Assembly (NCBI RefSeq): GCF_002162375.1
Contig: NZ_CP021425.1
Coordinates: 2,601,501 to 2,665,500 of the forward strand
DNA from: Oleiphilus messinensis
GTDB taxonomy: Bacteria > Pseudomonadota > Gammaproteobacteria > Pseudomonadales > Oleiphilaceae
Direction of reading: 5' to 3'
Length of the DNA stretch: 64,000 nucleotides
The notes beneath the pieces were generated by a model, which was given only the letters and a program-made list of their open reading frames with translations, did no database searches and was not told the origin of the DNA. Made by a program: the position numbers and the translations under genes. Below are positions 16,526-26,578 of this stretch, one piece after another; positions within the stretch are counted from its first letter, which is position 1, and each line of letters begins with the position of its first letter.

Positions 16526-17154
16526 GGTCTGAAGATTGGCGACGCTTTGGAAGGTGCCCGCATTGGGCCTTTCCAGGCTGCCTTCAAACTCAGGAAGAGT
16601 GCAACGGCCGCAAACCCCCCTGCGATTCCAGCAAGATGAGCCTCAGGGTAAGGCGGCCAGGGTAGCCGGGTAAATATGCCATCATCGACGCTGATCTCAA
16701 ACAAGATCTTGCCGATACCAAAAGCCAGTAAAACCGGAATGATTACACTCCGGCTGGTACACCACTTCACCCATAATGCTGCAACGAAAATGCTGTTCAG
16801 AACTCCAGATAAGCCACAGTATCGAGTGAATTCCGCCCAAGGTGATAGAAGTAGCAGGTCAATGACGGCTATTCCCGAGCAAAAGGCAAGGAGCAGTAAT
16901 CGTCGAGAATAACGCTCAACAACTGCGCCAAGAATGACCCAGGCCACACCGTTCCATAACAAGTGTTCCATATTCAGGTGGCTTGCATGTGCCGTGATGA
17001 GTCGCCACCATTGACCACTTTCAATATCAGAGCGGGAAAAATACAACAGAAATTGACTCTGTTCAGGCAGGCAGAGGGGGATCAGCATAAAGGCTGTCAG
17101 CAGCCCCGTGAGCCTTAGCTTCGTGATTTGATCGCTAATGTTCATCGTCTTCAA
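16516..17154 (-). CDS. rrtA: Rhombosortase (rhomboid-family intramembrane serine protease)
   Basis: This 212-residue, six-helix membrane protein has rhomboid hallmarks: GQWWRLITAHASHLNMEHLLWN (47-68, here described by its ends), nucleophile S116 in CGLSGVLNS, and catalytic H173 in EAHLAG. The small size and these motif variants fit the rhombosortase subfamily, which cleaves proteins bearing a C-terminal GlyGly-CTERM tail during export to the cell surface. The adjacent upstream gene (17257-19419) encodes exactly such a protein, 102 bp away on the same strand, so a dedicated processing pair is likely. Confidence 0.88.
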   Translation of the reverse strand: MKTMNISDQITKLRLTGLLTAFMLIPLCLPEQSQFLLYFSRSDIESGQWWRLITAHASHLNMEHLLWNGVAWVILGAVVERYSRRLLLLAFCSGIAVIDLLLLSPWAEFTRYCGLSGVLNSIFVAALWVKWCTSRSVIIPVLLAFGIGKILFEISVDDGIFTRLPWPPYPEAHLAGIAGGFAAVALFLSLKAAWKGPMRAPSKASPIFRPQA

Positions 17155-17256
17155 ATTGATGTCGGTTTGTTGTATGTGAAATAGCTCATGTGCTGCCCGG
17201 ATTGCGAAGTATCGCCAAACCCGGGCGTTGAATACGCTTAAACTGGCGTGGTTCCG

Positions 17257-19419
17257 TCAGGCGCGTTTTTTACGAATCATTAACAAAGGCAGGAGCAATA
17301 ACAGCGACCAAATGCCCAATGCGCCACTGCCTCCGCCACTGCTGCTTTTAGGGTAAGCCCGCTCGGTGGTGAATGCAGGTTGGTTTGTATCCTGACGATT
17401 ATCCTGTACCGGTGATGTCGCACGGGATTGTCGGGCGGCCTGTTCATTGCCTACGCGTTGCGCGTTCGACCGGTCAATTTGATATTGCTGAAAGACCTCT
17501 TCGCGGACAACAACCATCGAGGTATAGTCCGTGACCAGGCTGTATTCTTTTGCGAGACCGACGATGGCTTGCTTGCTGTCCGCATCTTCGCCGAAATAGT
17601 CCATTTTGTTTTGAATGTCTTCAATCGTTGCAAACGCCCAGAGCCGCTCAATTTCAGGATTGCGCTCTGATATCTGCGGAAAGTTGAAACGACTTTGGTA
17701 GCGCTTTTTGTCTCCAGTGACTTTTCCCGTGATTTCGACGTCCGCCTGGCCGTGTCCCCAGTAGTGCCCGAAAATGATGAGCTGTTCACCGCGGTAAAGG
17801 GAGCCAATCCGGTTTGGCGTAACATCGGCAGTTTTGATGCCATCGATGTCAATTTTTATATTTCGATAGGCTTCGTGTTTCAGTTTCTCCAGTGCCAGCA
17901 TCAGTTTGCCTTCGATATCATCACTGTTGGAGATGTTGGTGGCAAAGCCATTCGATATGTTGGTCATGCTGTTCAATAAGGGACGATTGGCGCTGTTTCC
18001 CATAATAAAGGTAAATAGCCGGACATCGTATTTTTCAAGCAGGGTCAGGAAAGCTTTCTTCTCTGTAGTCCCAACATTTGCGACACCGTCCGTTACCAGA
18101 ATGATGGCGCTCGGGCGGTCAGAATCCAGCCCCGTAATCCCTTCTTTCAAACCCGCGTAGAGGTTGGTGGAACCCGCAGGCTTGGACTGCATCAGTTTTT
18201 CCGTATACTTCGCTACAGCTGCGGGAGATGCGGTAACATAACCCGGCGTCAGCTCTCGGGCATTGTTGTTGAACAGCACGACTCGAAAGCGATCACTAGC
18301 ACTGAGTTTCGTCAGGCCTTTTTGTACACCGTCGATCAGGCTTTGATACTTGCCTTTCATTGAGCCGGATAAATCCAGTACAAAGACCCAGTCCCGGCCA
18401 TCCTTGATGTCGGCTAGATCATCTCCTGGTGTAATGGTCATCATGAATGTACCGCGGTCTTTACCCGGGGACTTGTGGGTAATCATGTCTATACTGCCAG
18501 GCAAGCCTGTTTTGTGGCGCCAGTAAACAACAATATCCTGATTGAGATGATGCACCATAGACGTCGTCGTTTTCGGATTGATAGAGGTTGAGAGTTCCGC
18601 TGTGCTTTCAAGACCGGATTGTTCAGCGCTGCTATTTGAGTCTATCGCCTGGGAGTTTGCCAGTTTGACGTTCCACTCCTGATTCGAGACCGCCTGTGCA
18701 ATCGCTTGGGGATGTTTTGGCAAGCGCACGGCATCAACAGGATAAGATGATTTCAAATCAAGTTCGAAGCTGAAAGCCTGTTCAACACGGTCGTTGTACT
18801 GCCAGAAGGCATTGCGTGCCTCATCCACTCCGCCATCCTCAAGGGGGTATACAAAACGACCAATGCCATGATCCACATGTACGGGTTGCAGATATACGAG
18901 ACGGATTCTGACATCCTGACGGGGCAGTACGGGGTAGATGCTGCTATCAAATGTTTTATAGCTGTCCTGCTCGGTGATTGCAGTCTCCCGTCCCTGGGCT
19001 TTTTCTTGTTCATAAACTTGCCGGGCTTCCTGCTTTTCCAATACTTCCCCGGTCACTGGCTTGCCATCAATCCAATATGTAAATTCCCCAACGGCAGCTT
19101 TCTCCGGGACCGGGAACGCATAGATGGCCTCAAGGGTTGTGTCATGGGGGTTATGGAATGTCTGGTCTATATAGGTAACCGCGTAACCGTCTTCAATGGT
19201 TACTTTGACATGGTGTTCCCGGATTTCAAGGGCGGCAAGTTGACTGTTTTTCGGGCTTAGTAAACCAGCAGAGGAGCTGAGGGTACTGAATGTTGCCAGA
19301 ATCATGCATATAAATAATCTTATTCGCGCTAACCGGCGTTGAATGATGTAGGGGGATCGGGCACGCATGCTGAGCTCCTGTTGCGATAGTGCAGTGATAA
19401 AAGACGGTTGCGCAGGCAA
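17257..19419 (-). CDS. VIT/vWA-domain surface protein with GlyGly-CTERM sorting tail
   Basis: The 720-residue protein has a long N-terminal signal region (hydrophobic part about 33-50), a VIT (inter-alpha-trypsin inhibitor N-terminal) domain (about 60-190) and a von Willebrand A domain with the MIDAS motif D349-x-S351-x-S353 (DLSGSMKGK). A long C-terminal part leads to a low-complexity linker. The extreme C-terminus is SSSGGGSGALG, a hydrophobic helix rich in Leu, and RKKRA: the tripartite GlyGly-CTERM signal. Similar VIT/vWA proteins in marine proteobacteria are known sortase targets; here the neighbour is a rhombosortase. Metal-dependent adhesion at the cell surface is inferred. In-frame starts at 19368 (MRARS) are possible alternatives. 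Confidence 0.88.
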   Translation of the reverse strand: MPAQPSFITALSQQELSMRARSPYIIQRRLARIRLFICMILATFSTLSSSAGLLSPKNSQLAALEIREHHVKVTIEDGYAVTYIDQTFHNPHDTTLEAIYAFPVPEKAAVGEFTYWIDGKPVTGEVLEKQEARQVYEQEKAQGRETAITEQDSYKTFDSSIYPVLPRQDVRIRLVYLQPVHVDHGIGRFVYPLEDGGVDEARNAFWQYNDRVEQAFSFELDLKSSYPVDAVRLPKHPQAIAQAVSNQEWNVKLANSQAIDSNSSAEQSGLESTAELSTSINPKTTTSMVHHLNQDIVVYWRHKTGLPGSIDMITHKSPGKDRGTFMMTITPGDDLADIKDGRDWVFVLDLSGSMKGKYQSLIDGVQKGLTKLSASDRFRVVLFNNNARELTPGYVTASPAAVAKYTEKLMQSKPAGSTNLYAGLKEGITGLDSDRPSAIILVTDGVANVGTTEKKAFLTLLEKYDVRLFTFIMGNSANRPLLNSMTNISNGFATNISNSDDIEGKLMLALEKLKHEAYRNIKIDIDGIKTADVTPNRIGSLYRGEQLIIFGHYWGHGQADVEITGKVTGDKKRYQSRFNFPQISERNPEIERLWAFATIEDIQNKMDYFGEDADSKQAIVGLAKEYSLVTDYTSMVVVREEVFQQYQIDRSNAQRVGNEQAARQSRATSPVQDNRQDTNQPAFTTERAYPKSSSGGGSGALGIWSLLLLLPLLMIRKKRA

Positions 19420-19539
19420 CTCACAATGACGGGGTTGGCAATCTGCTTAACAGTCGTGGTTTTCACTACACTAGCTTCAGGGTTTAGTGAGTCGCAACGT
19501 TTATCCGAGATGGATCAGACGGCATGACTCAGGGTATCG

Positions 19540-20514
19540 TTATTTGCTACTTTTTGCGGTGTTCCTTCCATGCCAATTGACCCGCTCTTGTTTTTCCATA
19601 AAGCTCCAGGCCAGCATGCGACTGATTTTCACACCCTGGCTCATCTCTATAATGCATGTTTCTTTCACACCGGTTTGATTCAGACGGTGTTTTAATGTGT
19701 TCAAGTTGCCAGACTTGGAGACCAAGGTGGTGAACCAGCAGACCTGATCGGCAAAAAGCTTACTCTCTTTGATCATGTTGCGAATAAAGCTGACTTCACC
19801 GCCTTTGCACCAAAGCTCGTTACTCTGACCACCGAAGTTGAGCTTAACCGAAGGTTGTGGTGATGCCTTCGGGTCAAGGTTTTTCCACTTGCGTCGACTC
19901 CCCGCTGCGGCATCATCACTGTTGGCATGGAACGGGGGATTACACATTGTGATATCGAAGCGATCAGCAGGTTTGATTATGTTTTTGAAGATGCTCTGAG
20001 GCTGAGTTTGTTTTCTCAGTCGGATTCGCTTTTTGAGGTTGCTGTTTGCCGCAATGATGTGTTGTGCTGATGCAAAGGAGACCGGATCCACTTCCGCGCC
20101 AATGACTTGCCAGCCATAGATTTGTGCCCCCAGAATGGGGTAAATGCAATTTGCGCCGGTACCAATATCGAGCATACGGATACCGGATTCGTCGGGTTTA
20201 CCATCATACGATTCAGCCAGAAGATCGGCCAGATAGTGAATGTAGTCCGCGCGGCCGGGAATCGGCGGGCACAGATAACCCTCTGGAATTGTCCAGAATT
20301 TCACATCGTAATATGTCCCTAACAATGCTTGATTCAGTTTCAATACCGCGGCGTTGTCACTGAAATCGATACTGGTTTTACCACTTGGCAGTGTGCGCAG
20401 AAATGGGACTAAGTCAGGACAGTGTCGAGTGAGTTGTTCAAAATCATAATGGCCCTGATGCGGGTTCCTTGGGTGCAATTGACCCCGCGTCAGTATAGTT
20501 TTTTTGGACTGCAA
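19540..20514 (-). CDS. rlmF: 23S rRNA (adenine(1618)-N(6))-methyltransferase RlmF
   Basis: This 324-residue protein begins with the family-typical LHPRNPHQGHYDF, carries the SAM-binding motif LDIGTGANCIYP (about 114-125) and the adenine-N6 catalytic motif N192-PPF. The length matches E. coli RlmF. It methylates A1618 of 23S rRNA before 50S assembly is complete. It stands alone, divergent from the efflux adaptor gene at 20675. Confidence 0.95.
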   Translation of the reverse strand: MQSKKTILTRGQLHPRNPHQGHYDFEQLTRHCPDLVPFLRTLPSGKTSIDFSDNAAVLKLNQALLGTYYDVKFWTIPEGYLCPPIPGRADYIHYLADLLAESYDGKPDESGIRMLDIGTGANCIYPILGAQIYGWQVIGAEVDPVSFASAQHIIAANSNLKKRIRLRKQTQPQSIFKNIIKPADRFDITMCNPPFHANSDDAAAGSRRKWKNLDPKASPQPSVKLNFGGQSNELWCKGGEVSFIRNMIKESKLFADQVCWFTTLVSKSGNLNTLKHRLNQTGVKETCIIEMSQGVKISRMLAWSFMEKQERVNWHGRNTAKSSK

Positions 20515-20674
20515 ATTTATTCTCGGCTAGCAACTGGATTCATCATTATAAAGACATCATCTGATACATCCCAGCTGAAATGTTACCGATCCAGAACTGG
20601 ACTTCGCTTTCTTGAACTAGACTGTATAGCAATTGGCTTCTGGCCGCACTCAATCCACTCAGGAGTTATCTATT

Positions 20675-21817
20675 ATGCGCTGTATTGACCAGCTCAATGG
20701 TGTTGTTTGTTTTCGGCATATTGTATGGCTGCGAATAGCCTTGACTTCGTTCTTGGCTCCCATGTTTATCGCAAGTTCTGTGCTCTCGGCCGCAGAGGCA
20801 CCGGTGCCCAGTGTGGTCGTGTCTCTGGTTTCGACGCAGGATGTCACGCCGCAAGTGAGCCATGTTGGCCGGGTAGAGGCGGTTGCAAAAGTTGAAATAC
20901 TGGCGCGGGTTGAAGGTATTCTTGAAGAGCGTTCGTTTCGGGAAGGCAGTGTGGTTCAAAAAGGCGATCTGCTGTTTCGGCTGGAAACGGAGAATTATCG
21001 ATTAATCGTTGATCAGAAAAAAGCCGAGTTGGCCGGTGCACAAGCCAGTCTGAAGAATGCTCAGGCGGATTTGACCCGGAAACAATCCCTGCGAAAGAAG
21101 AAGGCCATATCCCAGGCTGATCTGGATTCAGCGGAGGCCGCGGAAGCCAGCGCACAGGCCAATGTTTTGCTGGCCGCTGCAGCGCTCAAACGCGCCGAGC
21201 TGGATCTAAGCTATACCGAAATTCATAGTCCGATAACTGGACAGATCAGTCGATCTCGTTTCAGTGTGGGTAATCTTGTTAACGAACAGAGTGGGGCACT
21301 GGCCACGGTGACCGGAATCGATCCGATTTATGTCACAATTGCGCTTAGCGAGAAATTGTTGATCGATGCCCGCCGACAGGGGCTTGACCTTGAAAACCCT
21401 CCTGTAGCACCGTTCCTCACGCTATCCGATGGCAGTAAATTCGATCAACCCGGGCGTTTCGATTACCTCTCGCCTGAAGTGAGCCTGACCACGGATACGA
21501 TGACGGCAAGAGCGGTATTCCCAAATCCGGATCGTATTTTGATTCCCGGGCAGTTTGTGACGGTTAGTGTCCGTCAGAAAGCGCCGGTCTCCGCCATTTT
21601 GGTACCTCAAGTCGCCGTCCAGAAAGATCAAAAAGGCTTTTTTGTTCTGGTGATTGGAGAGGACAGCAAAGCACAAGTTCGTTATGTGACGCCGGGAGAT
21701 CAGGTGGAAACCAATTGGGTGATTAAAGACGGATTGGTGGAAGGTGAGCGCATTATCGTTCAGGGTATTCAAAAAGTACGGCCAAATATGCCGGTAAATG
21801 CCGTAGTAGGGGAGTAG
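20675..21817 (+). CDS. RND efflux periplasmic adaptor (AcrA/MexA type)
   Basis: The start ATG 20675 is chosen for its AGGAG nine bases upstream. It gives a 380-residue protein with a signal peptide ending near LSAAEA. The domains follow AcrA order: a lipoyl half around VGRVEAVAKVEILARVEG, a coiled-coil hairpin with alternating Ala/Lys/Gln heptads (about 90-165), the second lipoyl half (YTEIHSPITGQISRSRF), a beta barrel and a membrane-proximal domain. It forms an operon with the RND permease six bases downstream. No outer-membrane channel gene is present. Confidence 0.93.
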   Translation: MRCIDQLNGVVCFRHIVWLRIALTSFLAPMFIASSVLSAAEAPVPSVVVSLVSTQDVTPQVSHVGRVEAVAKVEILARVEGILEERSFREGSVVQKGDLLFRLETENYRLIVDQKKAELAGAQASLKNAQADLTRKQSLRKKKAISQADLDSAEAAEASAQANVLLAAAALKRAELDLSYTEIHSPITGQISRSRFSVGNLVNEQSGALATVTGIDPIYVTIALSEKLLIDARRQGLDLENPPVAPFLTLSDGSKFDQPGRFDYLSPEVSLTTDTMTARAVFPNPDRILIPGQFVTVSVRQKAPVSAILVPQVAVQKDQKGFFVLVIGEDSKAQVRYVTPGDQVETNWVIKDGLVEGERIIVQGIQKVRPNMPVNAVVGE

Positions 21818-21822
21818 CCTGA

Positions 21823-24800
21823 ATGACGCCGCATTTTTTTATTGATCGTCCCAAGTTTGCCCTGGTTATCTCGATTGTAATTTCCCTCGTCGGTATCATT
21901 GCAATTAAATTAATACCGGTTGCCGAGTTCCCGAGTATTGTGCCGCCTCAGGTCAAGGTAACCGCAAAATATCCAGGTGCCAGTGCGGAGGTAGTTGAAC
22001 AGTCCGTTGCCGGGCCGATAGAGGCTCAGGTGAATGGTGTGGATGATATGCTCTATATGTCGTCCAACAGTTCCAACGATGGTAGTTACGAATTAACCAT
22101 CACCTTCAAAGTCGGTACGGATCCGGATCTTGCTGCAGTGAACGTGCAAAACCGGGTGGCCGTCGCAAATGCGCAATTGCCTCAGGAAGTAACGCGTCAG
22201 GGCGTTATCACCAAAAAACAGTCCACCAATATGTTGTTGGTGATCAACCTGACTTCGCCCAATGAAAGTTATGATGCCCTGTTTCTCAGTAACTACGCCT
22301 CAATCTACATGCAGGATCGCCTGGCCCGGATTAGTGGCGTAGGTGGCGTTTCACAGTTTGGCGCGCTGGATTACGGCATGCGGGTCTGGCTGGATCCGGC
22401 CCGCTTGACCGCGTTGGGCTTGACCACCACCGATATTCAGTCTGCGATTCAGTCGCAAAATATTCAGGCGTCTGCCGGTCAAATCGGCGCGCCACCGTTT
22501 GATACCCAGCCAAAGTTTCAATACACCTTGCAGGCAAAAGGCCGCTTGGCCTCCGTTGAAGAATTCGAAGCTATTATTATCCGGGCCCAAGCGGACGGCT
22601 CATTCATCCGTTTAGGCGATGTGGCTCGAATCGAGTTAGGTTCCCAAACCTATGCGGTAAAATCGACATTGAATAATCGCCCGGCCGCGTCAATTGCGGT
22701 TTACCAGTCTCCCGGGGCAAATGCGCTCGATGTGGCGGATGATATCTATAAAGAGCTCGAGCATATCGCAGAGCGCTTTCCCGATGATATCCAGTATTCC
22801 ATTCTTTATGACACCACCAAGGCGGTAAGGGCCTCGGTCAATGAAGTCACCGATACGCTGATGATCACGTTTGTGCTCGTGGTGCTGGTTACCTTCTTCT
22901 TCCTGGCAGATTGGCGCTCGACATTGATCCCGACTTGCGCGATTCCGGTCTCATTGGTGGGGGCGATGGCCGTACTGTATGCGGTGGGGTTCTCGGCCAA
23001 TATGATTACGCTGTTTGCATTAATCCTGGCAATCGGTGTAGTTGTGGATGACTCGATTGTGGTTGTCGAAAATGTCCAGCGCATTATGACTGAACAAGGT
23101 ATTGGTGCCAAGGAAGCCACCGGAAAAGCCATGGCCGAAGTTACCGGGCCGGTCATCGCGACCACTCTGGTATTGTTGGCGGTGTTCGTGCCCGTTTCCA
23201 TGATGCCAGGTATTACGGGTGAGCTCTACCGGCAATTTGCACTGACCATATGCGTAGCTGTGGTAATTTCCTCAATCAACGCATTAACGCTTGCACCCGC
23301 GCTTTGTGCCTTGTTGCTGAAACCCTCAAGCGGGCCTCGAGGACTCCTGCGCTGGTTTTCAATCGGAATTGATAAAACTCGCAATGGTTATGTCAAAGTA
23401 GTGTCACTGTTGATTCGTCATCTCTTTCTGGCATTAATGCTTTTAGTCGGTTTTGCCGTTGCAACGGGTTTTATGTTCAACAAAATTCCAACGGGTTTTA
23501 TCCCCTATGAAGATAAAGGCGTATTTTTCGTAAATGTGCAGCTTCCGGATGGGGCTTCTTTGCAACGAACTGAAGAGGTTAGTGAGAAAGTTACGAATAT
23601 GTTGCTTGAAGTTGATGGGGTTTCCGATGCGATAACCTGGTCAGGTTTCAGTATATTGTCCGGTGCGGCGTCGAATGCGGCATTGGTGATCCCGATACTG
23701 GATGACTGGGATGAGCGCAAAGCGTTTGAATTGCAGTGGTTTAACATTTTGAAGAAGGTCAACCAGGAACTGGCGACCATGGCTGAGGCTGAAGCCTTTG
23801 CTTTTCCTTTGCCGCCGATTATGGGCTTGGGCAGTGGTGGCGGTATTGAGGCTCAGCTTCAGGATCTAAAAGGTGGATCACCACAGGAGCTTGCGGCAGT
23901 CGTGCGGAGCCTGTCTTTCAGTGCAAATCAAAATCCAATGCTGGACAGTGTGTTCAGCACCTATTCGGCCAACGTTCCGCAACTGTTTCTAGAGGTTGAC
24001 CGGGACAAGGCGCAAGTGCTGGGTATATCTGTTCAGGATATCTTCACGACTCTGCAGGCTAATTTGGGGTCGCTGTACGTCAACGACTTTAACTTGTACG
24101 GCAAAGTGTATCGGGTGATGATACAGGCAGAAGCCCAGGATCGGGATACCATTGAAGATATCAGCCGGATTCATGTTCGCAACAAAAACAATGAAATGGT
24201 GCCAATGACCACGTTGGTTGATATCAAGCCCATACTCGGTCCATTGGCAATAAATCGCTACAACCAATTCAAGTCCGCGTCTCTCAGGGGCTCGCCGGCG
24301 GGTCAATACAGTACGGGGGATGCCATTGCTGCGTTGGAGTTGGTTGCAGCAGAATCCTTACCGGATGGCTACGGGATAGAATGGACGGGCAGTACCCAGC
24401 AGGAACTGGAAGCCGGCGGTCTTGTCCTGTTTATCTTTGCGCTGGCGATCACTTTTGCTTACCTGTTTCTGGTCGCGCAGTATGAAAGCTGGACGATGCC
24501 GGTTTCGGTGATGCTGTCAGTGATTATCGCCATTTTTGGTGCTCTGTTGCCGATGTATTTGCTGCCATTCCTCAAAAACAATCTCTACGCCCAGATTGGT
24601 ATTGTGCTGTTGATCGGTTTGGCCAGTAAAACTGCAATTCTTATGGTTGAGTTTGCCAAGCAGCGCCGGGAAGAAGGTGCAACGATATCCGAAGCCGCAA
24701 TGGATGCCGCACAGCTTCGCTTCCGGGCAGTTATGATGACTGCACTATCATTTGTGCTCGGGGTTCTGCCGCTGATTTTTGCATCCGGTGCCGGAGCCGC

Positions 24801-24933
24801 CAGCCGTATGTCTGTTGGCTTCGTTGTGGTGGGCGGGATGCTGCTGGCAACGGTCGTGGGTATCTTTTTTATCCCGCCACTGTATGTCGCCATGCAGTCG
24901 ATGCGGGAGCGGGTAAACGCGTTATTCAAGTAG
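21823..24933 (+). CDS. RND multidrug efflux permease, HAE-1 class (AcrB/MexB-like)
   Basis: This 1036-residue protein is of the drug-exporting HAE-1 class. It keeps the full proton relay: D409-D410 in TM4 (IGVVVDDSIVVVEN) and K936 in TM10 (LIGLASKTAILMVEFAK). The N-terminus FFIDRPKFALVISIVISLVG and PGASAEVVEQSVAGPIE are family typical. It should export hydrophobic compounds across both membranes with the adaptor at 20675 and an unlinked TolC-type channel. No local regulator gene is seen. It overlaps the convergent DMT gene by 8 bp. Confidence 0.94.
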   Translation: MTPHFFIDRPKFALVISIVISLVGIIAIKLIPVAEFPSIVPPQVKVTAKYPGASAEVVEQSVAGPIEAQVNGVDDMLYMSSNSSNDGSYELTITFKVGTDPDLAAVNVQNRVAVANAQLPQEVTRQGVITKKQSTNMLLVINLTSPNESYDALFLSNYASIYMQDRLARISGVGGVSQFGALDYGMRVWLDPARLTALGLTTTDIQSAIQSQNIQASAGQIGAPPFDTQPKFQYTLQAKGRLASVEEFEAIIIRAQADGSFIRLGDVARIELGSQTYAVKSTLNNRPAASIAVYQSPGANALDVADDIYKELEHIAERFPDDIQYSILYDTTKAVRASVNEVTDTLMITFVLVVLVTFFFLADWRSTLIPTCAIPVSLVGAMAVLYAVGFSANMITLFALILAIGVVVDDSIVVVENVQRIMTEQGIGAKEATGKAMAEVTGPVIATTLVLLAVFVPVSMMPGITGELYRQFALTICVAVVISSINALTLAPALCALLLKPSSGPRGLLRWFSIGIDKTRNGYVKVVSLLIRHLFLALMLLVGFAVATGFMFNKIPTGFIPYEDKGVFFVNVQLPDGASLQRTEEVSEKVTNMLLEVDGVSDAITWSGFSILSGAASNAALVIPILDDWDERKAFELQWFNILKKVNQELATMAEAEAFAFPLPPIMGLGSGGGIEAQLQDLKGGSPQELAAVVRSLSFSANQNPMLDSVFSTYSANVPQLFLEVDRDKAQVLGISVQDIFTTLQANLGSLYVNDFNLYGKVYRVMIQAEAQDRDTIEDISRIHVRNKNNEMVPMTTLVDIKPILGPLAINRYNQFKSASLRGSPAGQYSTGDAIAALELVAAESLPDGYGIEWTGSTQQELEAGGLVLFIFALAITFAYLFLVAQYESWTMPVSVMLSVIIAIFGALLPMYLLPFLKNNLYAQIGIVLLIGLASKTAILMVEFAKQRREEGATISEAAMDAAQLRFRAVMMTALSFVLGVLPLIFASGAGAASRMSVGFVVVGGMLLATVVGIFFIPPLYVAMQSMRERVNALFK

Positions 24934-25948
24934 TCTTGGGACGGTAGAGAATATTAATCAGGGCTCCGCACAGGATCAACGAACCACCCACCCAGGTCCA
25001 AAGTACCGGAACCTCTGCGAAGACAAACCAGCCAAGTAGCACTGCAAATAAAACCTGGAGATAGGAAAATGCAGTAGCTTGGCTGGCGGTTTCGGATTGC
25101 ATGGCTTTGGTCAGACCGATTTGCCCGATCTGGGTAAACACACCCACTAATAGTAAACCCAGCCACTGGTATCCTTGGGGCATAATAAAATCATTACCCA
25201 GTAACACGACTGCCGCAGGCAACGCGATCATCGGGAAATAGAAAATAATGACTGACGGGTCTTCTGTGGCGCTGAGTTTTCGGACGAGCACATAGGCGAT
25301 GGCACTGCCAATTGCGCCCAATACCGCGGCTGTTAATGCCAGCGAGGGGAGTTCTGGTACACCCCCGGTAAGCAGATAGTCCGGTCGAGTAATAATCAGT
25401 AGCCCGGCAAAACTGAAAAGAATACAAATCAGCGTTGGCCACCTGAGCCGTTCTCCCAAGAACAAGAAAGCCAAAATGGCGGTGAACATGGGATGAAGAT
25501 ACTGAAGCACGGTTGATTCAGCCAATGGCAAAGCGCTGACGGCGTAATAGACGCAGAATAACGCCAATGCCCCGACCACGCCGCGCGCAATCAAAAGATC
25601 CTTGCGATTACCAAACAGCGAAAGCCGCTTGCGTTTGACGTCCAAAAAGCTCAGTATCAGTGAAATCAACGCCCGTGCCGCTACAATCTCCAGAACCGGT
25701 AGGCCGCTTTGACTGCACCATTTAACGCTTGCAGCCATGACCGCGAACCCGAAGGCACTCAGAATCATATAGCGAATACCAATGGGTATCTGGAATAAGG
25801 GCGAATGGGTCTGCAGCCGTGTCATGTTGTAGGGTATTCTATCCGGTATTTGTGAACGGCGCATTTTACATGGATGGGGCCTGAAAGTAAGAAATTTCCG
25901 ATCATTCAATTCTCGTTTGCGCGTTAAATCAGTAGATGAGTTACTCAT
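24926..25948 (-). CDS. EamA-domain (DMT superfamily) transporter
   Basis: This integral membrane protein of up to 340 residues has ten predicted helices forming two EamA repeats, with LAESTVLQYLHPMFTAILAFLFLGERL in the first (position about 155) and ATAFSYLQVLFAVLLGWFVFAEV in the second. The N-terminal 41 residues are unusually polar; ATG 25825 (MTRLQTHSP) is a plausible alternative start. Members export metabolites or drugs; substrate not predictable. Confidence 0.88.
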   Translation of the reverse strand: MSNSSTDLTRKRELNDRKFLTFRPHPCKMRRSQIPDRIPYNMTRLQTHSPLFQIPIGIRYMILSAFGFAVMAASVKWCSQSGLPVLEIVAARALISLILSFLDVKRKRLSLFGNRKDLLIARGVVGALALFCVYYAVSALPLAESTVLQYLHPMFTAILAFLFLGERLRWPTLICILFSFAGLLIITRPDYLLTGGVPELPSLALTAAVLGAIGSAIAYVLVRKLSATEDPSVIIFYFPMIALPAAVVLLGNDFIMPQGYQWLGLLLVGVFTQIGQIGLTKAMQSETASQATAFSYLQVLFAVLLGWFVFAEVPVLWTWVGGSLILCGALINILYRPKTT

Positions 25949-25969
25949 TAAAACAAAAGGATCTCAAGC

Positions 25970-26527
25970 GTGGCTTTGACACCATCAACAATGCTCCCTC
26001 TCGGCACTCTTGCACCGGACTTTACATTGCCCGATACCGTCAGTGGTGAGCTGATTAATCTCCATCAGGCCAAAGGTGATAAAGGAACCCTGGTTTTTTT
26101 CATTTGCAATCATTGCCCCTATGTCGTTCATTTGCAGCATGCTCTGGCGTTGCTTGGCAGGGACTATTTGGACTCCGGTATTGAAATGATTGCAATCAGC
26201 GCGAACGATGTGAAAACCCACCCTCAGGATGGGCCGGAACAAATGCGGGAGTTTGCGGCGCAGAATCACTTTAATTTTCCCTATCTCTATGATGAGTCCC
26301 AAGCGGTTGCACGAGCCTATGATGCCGCTTGCACACCGGACTTTTTCCTGTTTGATGGGGATCTGAAATGCGTTTACCGTGGTCAATTTGACGATTCGCG
26401 CCCGGGTAATGGTAAACCCGTCACTGGAACGGATTTGCGTACAGCCATGGATTGTGTCCTCGCGGATCAACCCGTACCCGAAGATCAGGTACCGAGTATA
26501 GGCTGCAATATCAAGTGGAAAGCGTAG
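25970..26527 (+). CDS. Thioredoxin-fold redoxin (AhpC/TSA-like) with CNHC motif
   Basis: GTG 25970 is preceded by AAAAGG at 9 bases. The 185-residue protein has a thioredoxin fold with the active-site-like C-N-H-C in FFICNHCPYVVH, a cis-proline region CTPDFFLFD and a C-terminal cysteine (GCNIKW). This group of cytosolic redoxins is widespread and little studied; it probably acts as a thiol peroxidase or disulfide reductase. It is divergent from the DMT transporter, 21 bp apart. Confidence 0.87.
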   Translation: MALTPSTMLPLGTLAPDFTLPDTVSGELINLHQAKGDKGTLVFFICNHCPYVVHLQHALALLGRDYLDSGIEMIAISANDVKTHPQDGPEQMREFAAQNHFNFPYLYDESQAVARAYDAACTPDFFLFDGDLKCVYRGQFDDSRPGNGKPVTGTDLRTAMDCVLADQPVPEDQVPSIGCNIKWKA

Positions 26528-26578
26528 TGTACCTGGTAGTGTCTGGGTGAATCGTTATATCAGTAAGAAGGATGGTTG

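Noticed and set aside
17451-17852. Long reading frame on the minus strand inside the vWA gene in another frame
   Set aside because: It lies fully within a well-supported gene, and its composition is a shadow of that coding frame.
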